From NCBI GenBank assembly GCA_026686845.1, contig JAIVEN010000044.1, positions 366,572-430,571 of the forward strand: DNA of 64,000 nucleotides, in the 5' to 3' direction. This document shows positions 39,201 through 53,229 of the stretch, piece by piece. A program made the position numbers and the translations under genes. The notes under the pieces were generated by a model that worked only from the letters and a program-made list of their open reading frames with translations, ran no database searches and was not told the origin of the DNA. The stretch is from Adenanthera pavonina (taxonomy: Eukaryota; Streptophyta; Magnoliopsida; Fabales; Fabaceae). The first letter of the stretch is position 1. The number at the start of each line of letters is the position of its first letter.

Positions 39201-42200
39201 ACACAATCGGATTCCGCTTTAACCTCATTTTGTTTGAAAGTTCCAGGTTTCTAAACATTCATATGGAGCCTCTAAGGAGGAGAATGCCACAAGATTTGGA
39301 ATTTTAAGCGACCTAGGGGGTTTATGCAACTTACTCACAACAAGTCGAGTCCAGTTGGAAGAAATGTGCACAACTCGGCTTCATCATCACGCCATTTTGG
39401 CCAAACGATCCAACTTTGTGAAAATGCATTGAAAAGCAAATGAAAACAGAAAATCTCTCGAAATTTGCAACACAGAGAGCTAGTGAGTTTATCCGACATC
39501 CTCACACCAATTTGAGCCTTGGTTGATGAAATAAACACAATCGGATTCCACTTTAACCTCATTTTGTTTGAAAGTTCCAGGTTTATAAACATTCATCTGT
39601 AGCCTCTAAGGGGGAGAATGCCACAAGATTTGGAATTTTAAGCGAGGTAGGGAGTTTATGGGTCTTACTCACAACAAGTCGAGTCCAGTTGGATGAAACG
39701 TGCACAACTCGGCCTCATCATCGCGCCATTTTGGCCAAATGATCCAACTTTATGAAAATGCTATGAAAGGCAAATGAAAACAGAAATTCTCTCGAAATTT
39801 GCAACACGAAGAGAGCTAGTGAGTTTATCCGACATCCTCACACCAATTTGAGCCTTAGTTGATGAAATAAACACAATCGGATTCCGCTTTAACCTCATTT
39901 TGTTTGAAAGTTGCAGGTTTCTAAATATTCATATGGAGCCTCTAAGGAGGAGAATGCCACAAGATTTGGAATTTTAAGCGACCTAGGGGGTTTATGCGAC
40001 TTACTCACAACAAGTCGAGTCCAGTTGGAAGAAATGTGCACAACTCGGCTTCATCATCACGCCATTTTGGCCAAACGATCCAACTTTATGAAAATGCATT
40101 GAAAAGCAAATGAAAACAGAAAATCTCTCGAAATTTGCAACACAGAGAGCTAGTGAGTTTATCCGACATCCTCACACCAATTTGAGCCTTGGTTGGTGAA
40201 ATAAACACAATCGGATTCCACTTTAACCTCATTTTGTTTGAAAGTTCCAGGTTTATAAACATTCATCTGTAGCCTCTAAGGGGGAGAATCCCACAAGATT
40301 TGGAATTTTAAGCGAGGTAGGGAGTTTATGGGTCTTACTCACAACAAGTCGAGTCCAGTTGGATGAAACGTGCACAACTCGGCCTCATCATCGCGCCATT
40401 TTGGCCAAATGATCCAACTTTATGAAAATGCTATGAAAGGCAAATGAAAACAGAAAATCTCTCGAAATTTGCAACACGAAGAGAGCTAGTGAGTTTATCC
40501 GACATCCTCACACCAATTTGAGCCTTGGTTGATGAAATAAACACAGTCGGATTCCGCTTTAACCTCATTTTGTTTGAAAGTTCCAGGTTTCTAAACATTC
40601 ATATGGAGCCTCTAAGGAGGAGAATGCCACAAGATTTGGAATTTTAAGCGACCTAGGGGGTTTATGCGGCTTACTCACAACAAGTCGAGTCCAGTAGGAA
40701 GAAACTTGCACAACTCGGCCTCATCATCACGCCATTTTGGCCAAACGATCCAACTTTATGAAAATGCTATGAAAAGCAAATGAAAACAGAAAATCTCTCG
40801 AAATTTGCAACACGAAAAGAGCTAGTGAATTTATCCGACATCCTCACACCAATTTGAGCCTTGGTTGATGACATAAACACAATCGGATTCCGCTTTAACC
40901 TCATTTTGTTTGAAAGTTCCAGGTTTCTAAACATTCATCTGGAGGCTCTACGGAGGAGAATGCCACAAGATTTGCAATTTTACGCGACCTAGGGAGTTTA
41001 TGCGGCTTACTCACAACAAGTCGAGTCCAGTTGGAAGAAATGTGCACAACTCGGCTTCATCATCACGCCATTTTGGCCAAACGATCCAACTTTATGAAAA
41101 TGCATTGAAAAGCAAATGAAAACAGAAAATTTCTCGAAATTTGCAACACAGAGAGCTAGTGAGTTTATCCGACATCCTCACACCAATTTGAGCCTTGGTT
41201 GATGAAATAAACACAATCGGATTCCACTTTAACCTCATTTTGTTTGAAAGTTCCAGGTTTATAAACATTCATCTGTAGTCTCTAAGGGGGAGAATCCCAC
41301 AAGATTTGGAATTTTAAGCGAGGTAGGGAGTTTATGGGTCTTACTCACAACAAGTCGAGTCCAGTTGGATGAAACGTGCACAACTCGGCCTCATCATCGC
41401 GCCATTTTGGCCAAATGATCCAACTTTATGAAAATGCTATGAAAGGCAAATGAAAACAGAAAATCTCTCGAAATTTGCAACACGAAGAGAGCTAGTGAGT
41501 TTATCCGACATCCTCACACCAATTTGAGCCTTGGTTGATGAAATAAACACAGTCGGATTCCGCTTTAACCTCATTTTGTTTGAAAGTTCCAGGTTTCTAA
41601 ACATTCATATGGAGCCTCTAAGGAGGAGAATGCCACAAGATTTGGAATTTTAAGCGACCTAGGGGGTTTCTGCGGCTTACTCACAACAAGTCGAGTCCAG
41701 TAGGAAGAAACGTGCACAACTCGGCCTCATCATCACGCCATTTTGGCCAAACGATCCAACTTTATGAAAATGCATTGAAAAGCAAATGAAAACAGAAAAT
41801 CTCTCGAAATTTGCAACACGAAGAGAGCTAGTGAGTTTATCCGACATCCTCACACCAATTTGAGCCTTGGTTGATGACATAAACACAATCGGATTCCGCT
41901 TTAACCTCATTTTGTTTGAAAGTTCCAGGTTTCTAAACATTCATCTGTAGCCTCTAAGGGGGAGAATGCCACAAGATTTGGAATTTTAAGCGAGGTAGGG
42001 AGTTTATGGTTCTTACTCACAACAAGTCGAGTCCAGTTGGATGAAACGTGCACAACTCGGCCTCATCATCACGCCATTTTGGCCAAATGATCCAACTTTA
42101 TGAAAATGCTATGAAAGGCAAATGAAAACAGAAAATCTCTCGAAATTTGCAACACGAAGAGAGCTAGTGAGTTTATCCGACATCCTCACACCAATTTGAG

Positions 42201-45200
42201 CCTTGGTTGATGAAATAAACACAATCGGATTCCGCTTTAACCTCATTTTGTTTGAAAGTTCCAGGTTTCTAAACATTCATATGGAGCCTCTAAGGAGGAG
42301 AATGCCACAAGATTTGGAATTTTAAGCGACCTAGGGGGTTTATGCGGCTTACTCACAACAAGTCGTGTCCAGTAGGAAGAAACGTGCGCAACTCGGCCTC
42401 ATCATCACGCCATTTTGGCCAAACGATCCAACTTTATGAAAATGCTATGAAAAGCAAATGAAAACAGAAAATCTCTCGAAATTTGCAACACGAAAAGAGC
42501 TAGTGAGTTTATTCGACATCCTCACACCAATTTGAGCCTTGGTTGATGACATAAACACAATCGGATTCCGCTTTAACCTCATTTTGTTTGAAAGTTCCAG
42601 GTTTCTAAACATTCATCTGGAGGCTCTACGGAGGAGAATGCCACAAGATTTGCGATTTTACGCGACCTAGGGAGTTTATGCGGCTTACTCACAACAAGTC
42701 GAGTCCAGTTGGAAGAAATGTGCACAACTCGGCTTCATCATCACGCCATTTTGGCCAAACGATCCAACTTTATGAAAATGCATTGAAAAGCAAATGAAAA
42801 TAGAAAATCTCTCGAAATTTGCTACACAGAGAGCTAGTGAGTTTATCCGACATCCTCACACCAATTTGAGCCTTGGTTGATGAAATAAACACAATCAGAT
42901 TCCACTTTAACCTCATTTTGTTTGAAAGGTCAAGGTTTATAAACATTCATCTGTAGCCTCTAAGGGGGAGAATGCCACAAGATTTGGAATTTTAAGCGAG
43001 GTAGGGAGTTTATGGGTCTTACTCACAACAAGTCGAGTCCAGTTGGATGAAACGTGCACAACTCGGCCTCATCATCGCGCCATTTTGGCCAAATGATCCA
43101 ACTTTATGAAAATGCTATGAAAGGCAAATGAAAACAGAAAATCTCTCAAAATTTGCAACACGAAGAGAGCTAGTGAGTTTATCCGACATCCTCACACCAA
43201 TTTGAGCCTTGGTTGATGCAATAAACACAATCGGATTCCGCTTTAACCTCACTTTGTTTGAAAGTTCCAGGTTTCTAAACATTCATCTGGAGGCTCTAAG
43301 GAGGACAATGCCACAAGATTTGAAATTCTAAGCGAGGTAGGGAGTTTATGCGGCTTACTCACAACAGTTTGAGTCTAGTTGGAAGAAACGTGCACAATTC
43401 GGCCTCATCATCACGCCATTTTGGCCAAACTATCCAACTTTATGAAAATGCATTGAAAAGCAAATGAAATCGGAAAATCTCTCGAAATTTGCAACACGAA
43501 AAAGAGCTAGTGAGTTTATTCGACATCCTCACACCAATTTGAGCCTTGGTTGATGACATAAACACAATCGGATTCCGCTTTAACCTCATTTTGTTTGAAA
43601 GTTCCAGGTTTCTAAACATTCATCTGGAGGCTCTACGGAGGAGAATGCCACAAGATTTGCGATTTTACGCGACCTAGGGAGTTTATGCGGCTTACTCACA
43701 ACAAGTCGAGTCCAGTTGGAAGAAATGTGCACAACTCGGCTTCATCATCACGCCATTTTGGCCAAACGATCCAACTTTATGAAAATGCATTGAAAAGCAA
43801 ATGAAAACAGAAAATCTCTCGAAATTTGCAACACAGAGAGCTAGTGAGTTTATCCGACATCCTCACACCAATTTGAGCCTTGGTTGATGAAATAAACACA
43901 ATCAGATTCCACTTTAACCTCATTTTGTTTGAAAGTTCCAGGTTTATAAACATTCATCTGTAGCCTCTAAGGGGGAGAATGCCACAAGATTTGGAATTTT
44001 AAGCGAGGTAGGGAGGTTATGGGTCTTACTCACAACAAGTCGAGTCCAGTTGGATGAAACGTGCACAACTCGGCCTCATCATCACGCCATTTTGGCCAAA
44101 TGATCCAACTTTATGAAAATGCTATGAAAGGCAAATGAAAACAGAAAATCTCTCGACATTTGCAACACGAAGAGAGCTAGTGAGTTTATCCGACATCCTC
44201 ACACCAATTTGAGCCTTGGTTGATGAAATAAAAACAATCGGATTCCGCTTTAATCTCATTTTGTTTGAAAGTTCCAGGTTTCTAAACATTCATATGGAGC
44301 CTCTAAGGAGGAGAATGCCACAAGATTTGAAATTTTAAGCGACCTAGGGGGTTTATGCGACTTACTCACAACAAGTCGAGTCCAGTTGGAAGAAATGTGC
44401 ACAACTCGGCTTCATCATCACGCCATTTTGGCCAAACGATCCAACTTTATGAAAATGCATTGAAAAGCAAATGAAAACAGAAAATCTCTCGAAATTTGCA
44501 ACACAGAGAGCTAGTGAGTTTATCCGACATCCTCACACCAATTTGAGCCTTGGTTGATGAAATAAACACAATCGGATTCCACTTTAACCTCATTTTGTTT
44601 GAAAGTTCCAGGTTTATAAACATTCATCTGTAGCCTCTAAGGGGGAGAATGCCACAAGATTTGGAATTTTAAGCGAGGTAGGGAGTTTATGGGTCTTACT
44701 CACAACAAGTCGAGTCCAGTTGGATGAAACGTGCACAACTCGGCCTCATCATCGCGCCATTTTGGCCAAATGATCCAACTTTATGAAAATGCTATGAAAG
44801 GCAAATGAAAACAGAAAATCTCTCGAAATTTGCAACACGAAGAGAGCTAGTGAGTTTATCCGACATCCTCACACCAATTTGAGCCTTGGTTGATGAAATA
44901 AACACAATCGGATTCCGCTTTAAACCTCATTTTGTTTGAAAGTTCCAGGTTTCTAAACATTCATATGGAGCCTCTAAGGAGGAGAATGCCACAAGATTTG
45001 GAATTTTAAGCGACCTAGGGGGTTTATGCGGCTTACTCACAACAAGTCGTGTCCAGTAGGAAGAAACGTGCACAACTCGGCCTCATCATCACGCCATTTT
45101 GGCCAAACGATCCAACTTTATGAAAATGCTATGAAAAGCAAATGAAAACAGAAAATCTCTCGAAATTTGCAACACGAAAAGAGCTAGTGAGTTTATCCGA

Positions 45201-47458
45201 CATCCTCACACCAATTTGAGCCTTGGTTGATGACATAAACACAATCGGATTCCGCTTTAACCTCATTTTGTTTGAAAGTTCCAGGTTTCTAAACATTCAT
45301 CTGGAGGCTCTACGGAGGAGAATGCCACAAGATTTGCAATTTTACGCGACCTAGGGAGTTTATGCGGCTTACTCACAACAAGTCGAGTCCAGTTGGAAGA
45401 AATGTGCACAACTCGGCCTCATCATCACGCCATTTTGGCCAAACGGTCCAACTTTATGAAAATGCATTGAAAAGCAAATGAAAACAGAAAATCTCTCGAA
45501 ATTTGCAACACAGAGAGCTAGTGAGTTTATCCGACATCCTCACACCAATTTGAGCCTTGGTTGATGAAATAAACACAATCGGATTCCACTTTAACCTCAT
45601 TTTGTTTGAAAGTTCCAGGTTTATAAACATTCATCTGTAGCCTCTAAGGGGGAGAATGCCACAAGATTTGGAATTTTAAGCGAGGTAGGGAGTTTATGGG
45701 TCTTACTCACAACAAGTCGAGTCCAGTTGGATGAAACGTGCACAACTCGGCCTCATCATCGCGCCATTTTGGCCAAATGATCCAACTTTATGAAAATGCT
45801 ATGAAAGGCAAATGAAAACAGAAAATCTCTCGAAATTTGCAACACGAAGAGAGCTAGTGAGTTTATCCGACATCCTCACACCAATTTGAGCCTTGGTTGA
45901 TGAAATAAACACAATCGGATTCCGCTTTAACCTCATTTTGTTTGAAAGTTCCAGGTTTATAAACATTCATCCTGTAGCCTCTAAGGGGGAGAATGCCACA
46001 AGATTTGGAATTTTAAGCGAGGTAGGGAGTTGATGGGTCTTACTCACAACAAGTCGAGTCCAGTTGGATGAAACGTGCACAACTCGGCCTCATCATCGCG
46101 CCATTTTGGCCAAATGATCCAACTTTATGAAAATGCTATGAAAGGCAAATGAAAACAGAAAATCTCTCGAAATTTGCAACACGAAGAGAGCTAGTGAGTT
46201 TATCCGACATCCTCACACCAATTTGAGCCTTGGTTGATGACATAAACACAATCGGATTCCGCTTTAACCTCATTTTGTTTGAAAGTTCCAGGTTTCTAAA
46301 CATTCATCTGGAGGCTCTACGGAGGAGAATGCCACAAGATTTGCAATTTTACGCGACCTAGGGAGTTTATGCGGCTTACTCACAACAAGTCGAGTCCAGT
46401 TGGAAGAAATGTGCACACTCGGCCTCATCATCACGCCATTTTGGCCAAACGATCCAACTTTATGAAAATGCATTGAAAAGCAAATGAAAACAGAAAATCT
46501 CTCAAAATTTGCAACACAGAGAGCTAGTGAGTTTATCCGACATCCTCACACCAATTTGAGCCTTGGTTGATGAAATAAACACAATCGGATTCCACTTTAA
46601 ACCTCATTTTGTTTGAAAGTTCCAGGTTTATAAACATTCATCTGTAGCCTCTAAGGGGGAGAATGCCACAAGATTTGGAATTTTAAGCGAGGTAGGGAGT
46701 TTGTGGGTCTTACTCACAACAAGTCGAGTCCAGTTGGATGAAACGTGCACAACTCGGCCTCATCATCGCGCCATTTTGGCCAAATGATCCAACTTTATGA
46801 AAATGCTATGAAAGGCAAATGAAAACAGAAAATCTCTCAAAATTTGCAACACGAAGAGAGCTAGTGAGTTTATCCGACATCCTCACACCAATTTGAGCCT
46901 TGGTTGATGAAATAAACACAATCGGATTCCGCTTTAACCTCATTTTGTTTGAAAGTTCCAGGTTTCTAAACATTCATATGGAGCCTCTAAGGAGGAGAAT
47001 GCCACAAGATTTGGAATTTTAAGCGACCTAGGGGGTTTATGCGGCTTACTCACAACAAGTCGAGTCCAGTAGGAAGAAACGTGCACAACTCGGCCTCATC
47101 ATCACGCCATTTTGGCCAAACGATCCAACTTTATCAAAATGCTATGAAAAGCAAATGAAAACAGAAAATCTCTCGAAATTTGCAACACGAAGAGAGCTAG
47201 TGAGTTTATCCGACATCCTCACACCAATTTGAGCCTTGGTTGATGACATAAACACAATCGGATTCCGCTTTAACCTCATTTTGTTTGAAAGTTCCAGGTT
47301 TCTAAACATTCATCTGTAGCCTCTAAGGGGGAGAATGCCACATGATTTGGAATTTTAAGCAAGGTAGGGAGTTTATGGGTCTTACTTACAACAAGTCGAG
47401 TCCAGTTGGATGAAACGTGCACAACTCGGCCTCATCATCGCGCCATTTTGGCCAAATG

Positions 47459-47577
47459 ATCCAACTTTATGAAAATGCTATGAAAGGCAAATGAAAACAG
47501 AAAATCTCTCGAAATTTGCAACACGAAGAGAGCTAGTGAGATTATCCAACATCCTCACACCAATTTGAGCCTTGGTT
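47459..47577 (+). repeat. truncated satellite monomer (119 bp)
   Basis: The monomer runs normally from ATCCAAC to CACCAATTTGAGCCTTGGTT and then jumps straight to ATCCAACTTTATG of the following copy. It is 119 bp instead of 336 bp, a deletion of about 217 bp. This is the only gross length change I found in the array. Confidence 0.9.
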
Positions 47578-50500
47578 ATCCAACTTTATGAAAATGCATT
47601 GAAAAGCAAATGAAAACAGAAAATCTCTCGAAATTTGCAACACAGAGAGCTAGTGAGTTTATCCGACATCCTCACACCAATTTGAGCCTTGGTTGATGAA
47701 ATAAACACAATCGGATTCCACTTTAACCTCATTTTGTTTGAAAGTTCCAGGTTTATAAACATTCATCTGTAGCCTCTAAGGGGGAGAATGCCACAAGATT
47801 TGGAATTTTAAGCGAGGTAGGGAGTTTATGGGTCTTACTCACAACAAGTCGAGTCCAGTTGGATGAAACGTGCACAACTCGGCCTCATCATCGCGCCATT
47901 TTGGCCAAATGATCGAACTTTATGAAAATGCTATGAAAGGCAAATGAAAACAGAAAATCTCTCGAAATTTGCAACACGAAGAGAGCTAGTGAGTTTATCC
48001 GACATCCTCACACCAATTTGAGCCTTGGTTGATGAAATAAACACAATCGGATTCCGCTTTAACCTCATTTTGTTTGAAAGTTCCAGGTTTCTAAACATTC
48101 ATATGGAGCCTCTAAGGAGGAGAATGCCACAAGATTTGGAATTTTAAGCGACCTAGGGGGTTTATGCGGCTTACTCACAACAAGTCGAGTCCAGTAGGAA
48201 GAAACGTGCACAACTCGGCCTCATCATCACGCCATTTTGGCCAAACGATCCAACTTTATCAAAATGCTATGAAAAGCAAATGAAAACAGAAAATCTCTCG
48301 AAATTTGCAACACGAAGAGAGCTAGTGAGTTTATCCGACATCCTCACACCAATTTGAGCCTTGGTTGATGACATAAACACAATCGGATTCCGCTTTAACC
48401 TCATTTTGTTTGAAAGTTCCAGGTTTCTAAACATTCATCTGTAGCCTCTAAGGGGGAGAATGCCACAAGATTTGGAATTTTAAGCAAGGTAGGGAGTTTA
48501 TGGGTCTTACTTACAACAAGTCGAGTCCAGTTGGATGAAACGTGCACAACTCGGCCTCATCATCGCGCCATTTTGGCCAAATGATCCAACTTTATGAAAA
48601 TGCTATGAAAGGCAAATGAAAACAGAAAATCTCTCGAAATTTACAACACGAAGAGAGCTAGTGAGTTTATCCGACATCCTCAGACCAATTTGAGCCTTGG
48701 TTGATGAAATAAACAGAATCGGATTCCGCTTTAACCTCATTTTGTTTGAAAGTTCCAGGTTTCTAAACATTCATATGGAGCCTCTAAGGAGGAGAATGCC
48801 ACAAGATTTGGAATTTTAAGCGACCTAGGGGGTTTATGCGGCTTACTCACAACAAGTCGAGTCCAGTAGGAAGAAACGTGCACAACTCGGCCTCATCATC
48901 ACGCCATTTTGGCCAAACGATCCAACTTTATCAAAATGCTATGAAAAGCAAATGAAAACAGAAAATCTCTCGAAATTTGCAACACGAAGAGAGCTAGTGA
49001 GTTTATCCGACATCCTCACACCAATTTGAGCCTTGGTTGATGACATAAACACAATCGGATTCCGCTTTAACCTCATTTTGTTTGAAAGTTCCAGGTTTCT
49101 AAACATTCATCTGTAGCCTCTAAGGGGGGAGAATGCCAAAAGATTTGGAATTTTAAGCGAGGTAGGGTGTTTATGGGTCTTACTTACAACAAGTCGAGTC
49201 CAGTTGGATGAAACGTGCATAACTCGGCCTCATCATCGCGCCATTTTGGCCAAATGATCCAACGTTATGAAAATGCTATGAAAGGCAAATGAAAACAGAA
49301 AATCTCTCGAAATTTGCAACACGAAGAGAGCTAGTGAGATTATCCAACATCCTCACACCAATTTGAGCCTTGGTTGATGAAATAAACACAATCGGATTCC
49401 ACTTTAACCTCATTTTGTTTGAAAGTTCCAGGTTTATAAACATTCATCTGTAGCCTCTAAGGGGGAGAATGCCACAAGATTTGGAATTTTAAGCGAGGTA
49501 GGGAGTTTATGGGTCTTACTCACAACAAGTCGAGTCCAGTTGGATGAAACGTGCACAACTCGGCCTCATCATCACGCCATTTTGGCCAAATGATCCAACT
49601 TTATGAAAATGCATAGAAAAGCAAATGAAAACAGAAAATCTCTCGAAATTTGCAACACGAAGAGAGCTAGTGAGATTATCCGACATCCTCACACCAATTT
49701 GAGCCTTGGTTGATGAAATAAACACAATCGGATTCCGCTTTAACCTCATTTTGTTTGAAAGTTCCAGGTTTTCTAAACATTCATATGGAGCCTCTAAGGA
49801 GGAGAATGCCACAAGATTTGGAATTTTAAGCGACCTAGGGGTTTATGCGGCTTACTCACAACAAGTCGAGTCCAGTAGGAAGAAACGTGCACAACTCGGC
49901 CTCATCATCACGCCATTTTGGCCAAACGATCCAACTGTATGAAAATGCTATGAAAGGCAAATGAAAACAGAAAATCTCTCAAAATTTGCAACACGAACAG
50001 AGCTAGTGAGTTTATCCGACATCCTCACACCAATTTGAGCCTTGGTTGATGAAATAAACACAATCGGATTCCGCTTTAACCTCATTTTGTTTGAAAGGTT
50101 TCCAGGTTTCTAAACATTCATCTGGAGGCTCTACGGAGGAGAATACCACAAGATTTGGAATTTTACGTGACCTAGGGATTTTATGCGGCTTACTCACAAC
50201 AAGTCGAGTCAAGTTGGATGAAACGTGCACAACTCGGCCTCATCATCGCGCCATTTTGGCCAAATGATCCAACTTTATGAAAATGCTATGAAAGGCAAAT
50301 GAAAACAGAAAATCTCTCGAAATTTGCAACACGAAGAGAGCTAGTGAGATTATCCAACATCCTCACACCAATTTGAGCCTTGGTTGATGAAATAAACACA
50401 ATCGGATTCCACTTTAACCTAATTTTGTTTGAAAGTTCCAGGTTTATAAACATTCATCTGTAGCCTCTAAGGGGGAGAATGCCACAAGATTTGGAATTTT

Positions 50501-53229
50501 AAGCGAGGTAGGGAGTTTATGGGTCTTACTCACAACAAGTCGAGTCCAGTTGGATGAAACGTGCACAACTCGGCCTCATCATCACGCCATTTTGGCCAAA
50601 TGATCCAACTTTATGAAAATGCATAGAAAAGCAAATGAAATCAGAAAATCTCTCGAAATTTGCAACACGAAGAGAGCTAGTGAGTTTATCCGACATCCTC
50701 ACACCAATTTGAGCCTTGGTTGATGAAATAAACACAATCGGATTCCGCTTTAACCTCATTTTGTTTGAAAGTTCCAGGTTTCTAAACATTCATATGGAGC
50801 CTCTAAGGAGGAGAATGCCACAAGATTTGGAATTTTAAGCGACCTAGGGGGTTTATGCGGCTTACTCACAACAAGTCGAGTCCAGTAGGAAGAAACGTGC
50901 ACAACTCGGCCTCATCATCACGCCATTTTGGCCAAACGATCCAACTTTATGAAAATGCTATGAAAGGCAAATGAAAACAGAAAATCTCTCAAAATTTGCA
51001 ACACGAAGAGAGCTAGTGAGTTTATCCGACATCCTCACACCAATTTGAGCCTTGGTTGATGAAATAAACACAATCGGATTCCGCTTTAACCTCATTTTGT
51101 TTGAAAGTTCCAGGTTTCTAAACATTCATATGGAGCCTCTAAGGAGGAGAATGCCACAAGATTTGGAATTTTAAGCGACCTAGGGGGTTTATACGGCTTA
51201 CTCACAACAAGTCGAGTCCTGTAGGAAGAAACGTGCACAACTCGGCCTCATCATCACGGCATTTTGGCCAAACGATCCAACTTTATCAAAATGCTATGAA
51301 AAGCAAATGAAAACAGAAAATCTCTCGAAATTTGCAACACGAAGAGAGCTAGTGAGTTTATCCGACATCCTCACACCAATTTGAGCCTTGGTTGATGACA
51401 TAAACACAATCGGATTCCGCTTTAACCTCATTTTGTTTGAAAGTTCCAGGTTTCTAAACATTCATCTGGAGGCTCTACGGAGGAGAATGCCACAAGATTT
51501 GCAATTTTACGCGACCTAGGGAGTTTATGCGGCTTACTCACAACAAGTCGAGTCCAGTTGGAAGAAATGTGCACAACTCGGCTTCATCATCACGCCATTT
51601 TGGCCAAACGATCCAACTTTATGAAAATGCATTGAAAAGCAAATGAAAACAGAAAAATCTCTCGAAATTTGTAACACAGAGAGCTAGTGAGTTTATCCGA
51701 CATCCTCACACCAATTTGAGCCTTGGTTGATGAAATAAACACAATCGGATTCCACTTTAACCTCATTTTGTTTGAAAGTTCCAGGTTTATAAACATTCAT
51801 CTGTAGCCTCTAAGGGGGAGAATGCCACAAGATTTGGAATTTTAAGCGAGGTAGGGAGTTTATGGGTCTTACTCACAACAAGTCGAGTCCAGTTGGATGA
51901 AACGTGCACAACTCGGCCTCATCATCGCGCCATTTTGGCCAAATGATCGAACTTTATGAAAATGCTATGAAAGGCAAATGAAAACAGAAAATCTCTCGAA
52001 ATTTGCAACACGAAGAGAGCTAGTGAGTTTATCCGACATCCTCACACCAATTTGAGCCTTGGTTGATGAAATAAACACAATCGGATTCCGCTTTAACCTC
52101 ATTTTGTTTGAAAGTTCCAGGTTTCTAAACATTCATATGGAGCCTCTAAGGAGGAGAATGCCACAAGATTTGTAATTTTATGCGACCTAGGGGGTTTATG
52201 CGGCTTACTCACAACAAGTCGTGTCCAGTAGGAAGAAACGTGCACAACTCGGCCTCATCATCACGCCATTTTGGCCAAACGATCCAACTTTATGAAAATG
52301 CTATGAAAAGCAAATGAAAACAGAAAATCTCTCGAAATTTGCAACACGAAGAGAGCTAGTGAGTTTATCCGACATCCTCACACCAATTTGAGCCTTGGTT
52401 GATGACATAAACACAATCGGATTCCGCTTTAACCTCATTTTGTTTGAAAGTTCCAGGTTTCTAAACATTCATCTGGAGGCTCTACGGAGGAGAATGCCAC
52501 AAGATTTGCAATTTTACGCGACCTAGGGAGTTTATGCGGCTTACTCACAACAAGTCGAGTCCAGTTGGAAGAAATGTGCACAACTCGGCTTCATCATCAC
52601 GCCATTTTGGCCAAACGATCCAACTTTATGAAATGCATTGAAAAGCAAATGAAAACAGAAAATCTCTCGAAATTTGCAACACAGAGAGCTAGTGAGTTTA
52701 TCCGACATCCTCACACCAATTTGAGCCTTGGTTGATGAAATAAACACAATCGGATTCCACTTTAACCTCATTTTGTTTGAAAGTTCCAGGTTTATAAACA
52801 TTCATCTGTAGCCTCTAAGGGGGAGAATGCCACAAGATTTGGAATTTTAAGCGAGGTAGGGAGTTTATGGGTCTTACTCACAACAAGTCGAGTCCAGTTG
52901 GATGAAACGTGCACAACTCGGCCTCATCATCGCGCCATTTTGGCCAAATGATCGAACTTTATGAAAATGCTATGAAAGGCAAATGAAAACAGAAAATCTC
53001 TCGAAATTTGCAACACGAAGAGAGCTAGTGAGTTTATCCGACATCCTCACACCAATTTGAGCCTTGGTTGATGAAATAAACACAATCGGATTCCGCTTTA
53101 ACCTCATTTTGTTTGAAAGTTCCAGGTTTCTAAACATTCATATGGAGCCTCTAAGGAGGAGAATGCCACAAGATTTGGAATTTTAAGCGACCTAGGGGGT
53201 TTATGCGGCTTACTCACAACAAGTCGTGT

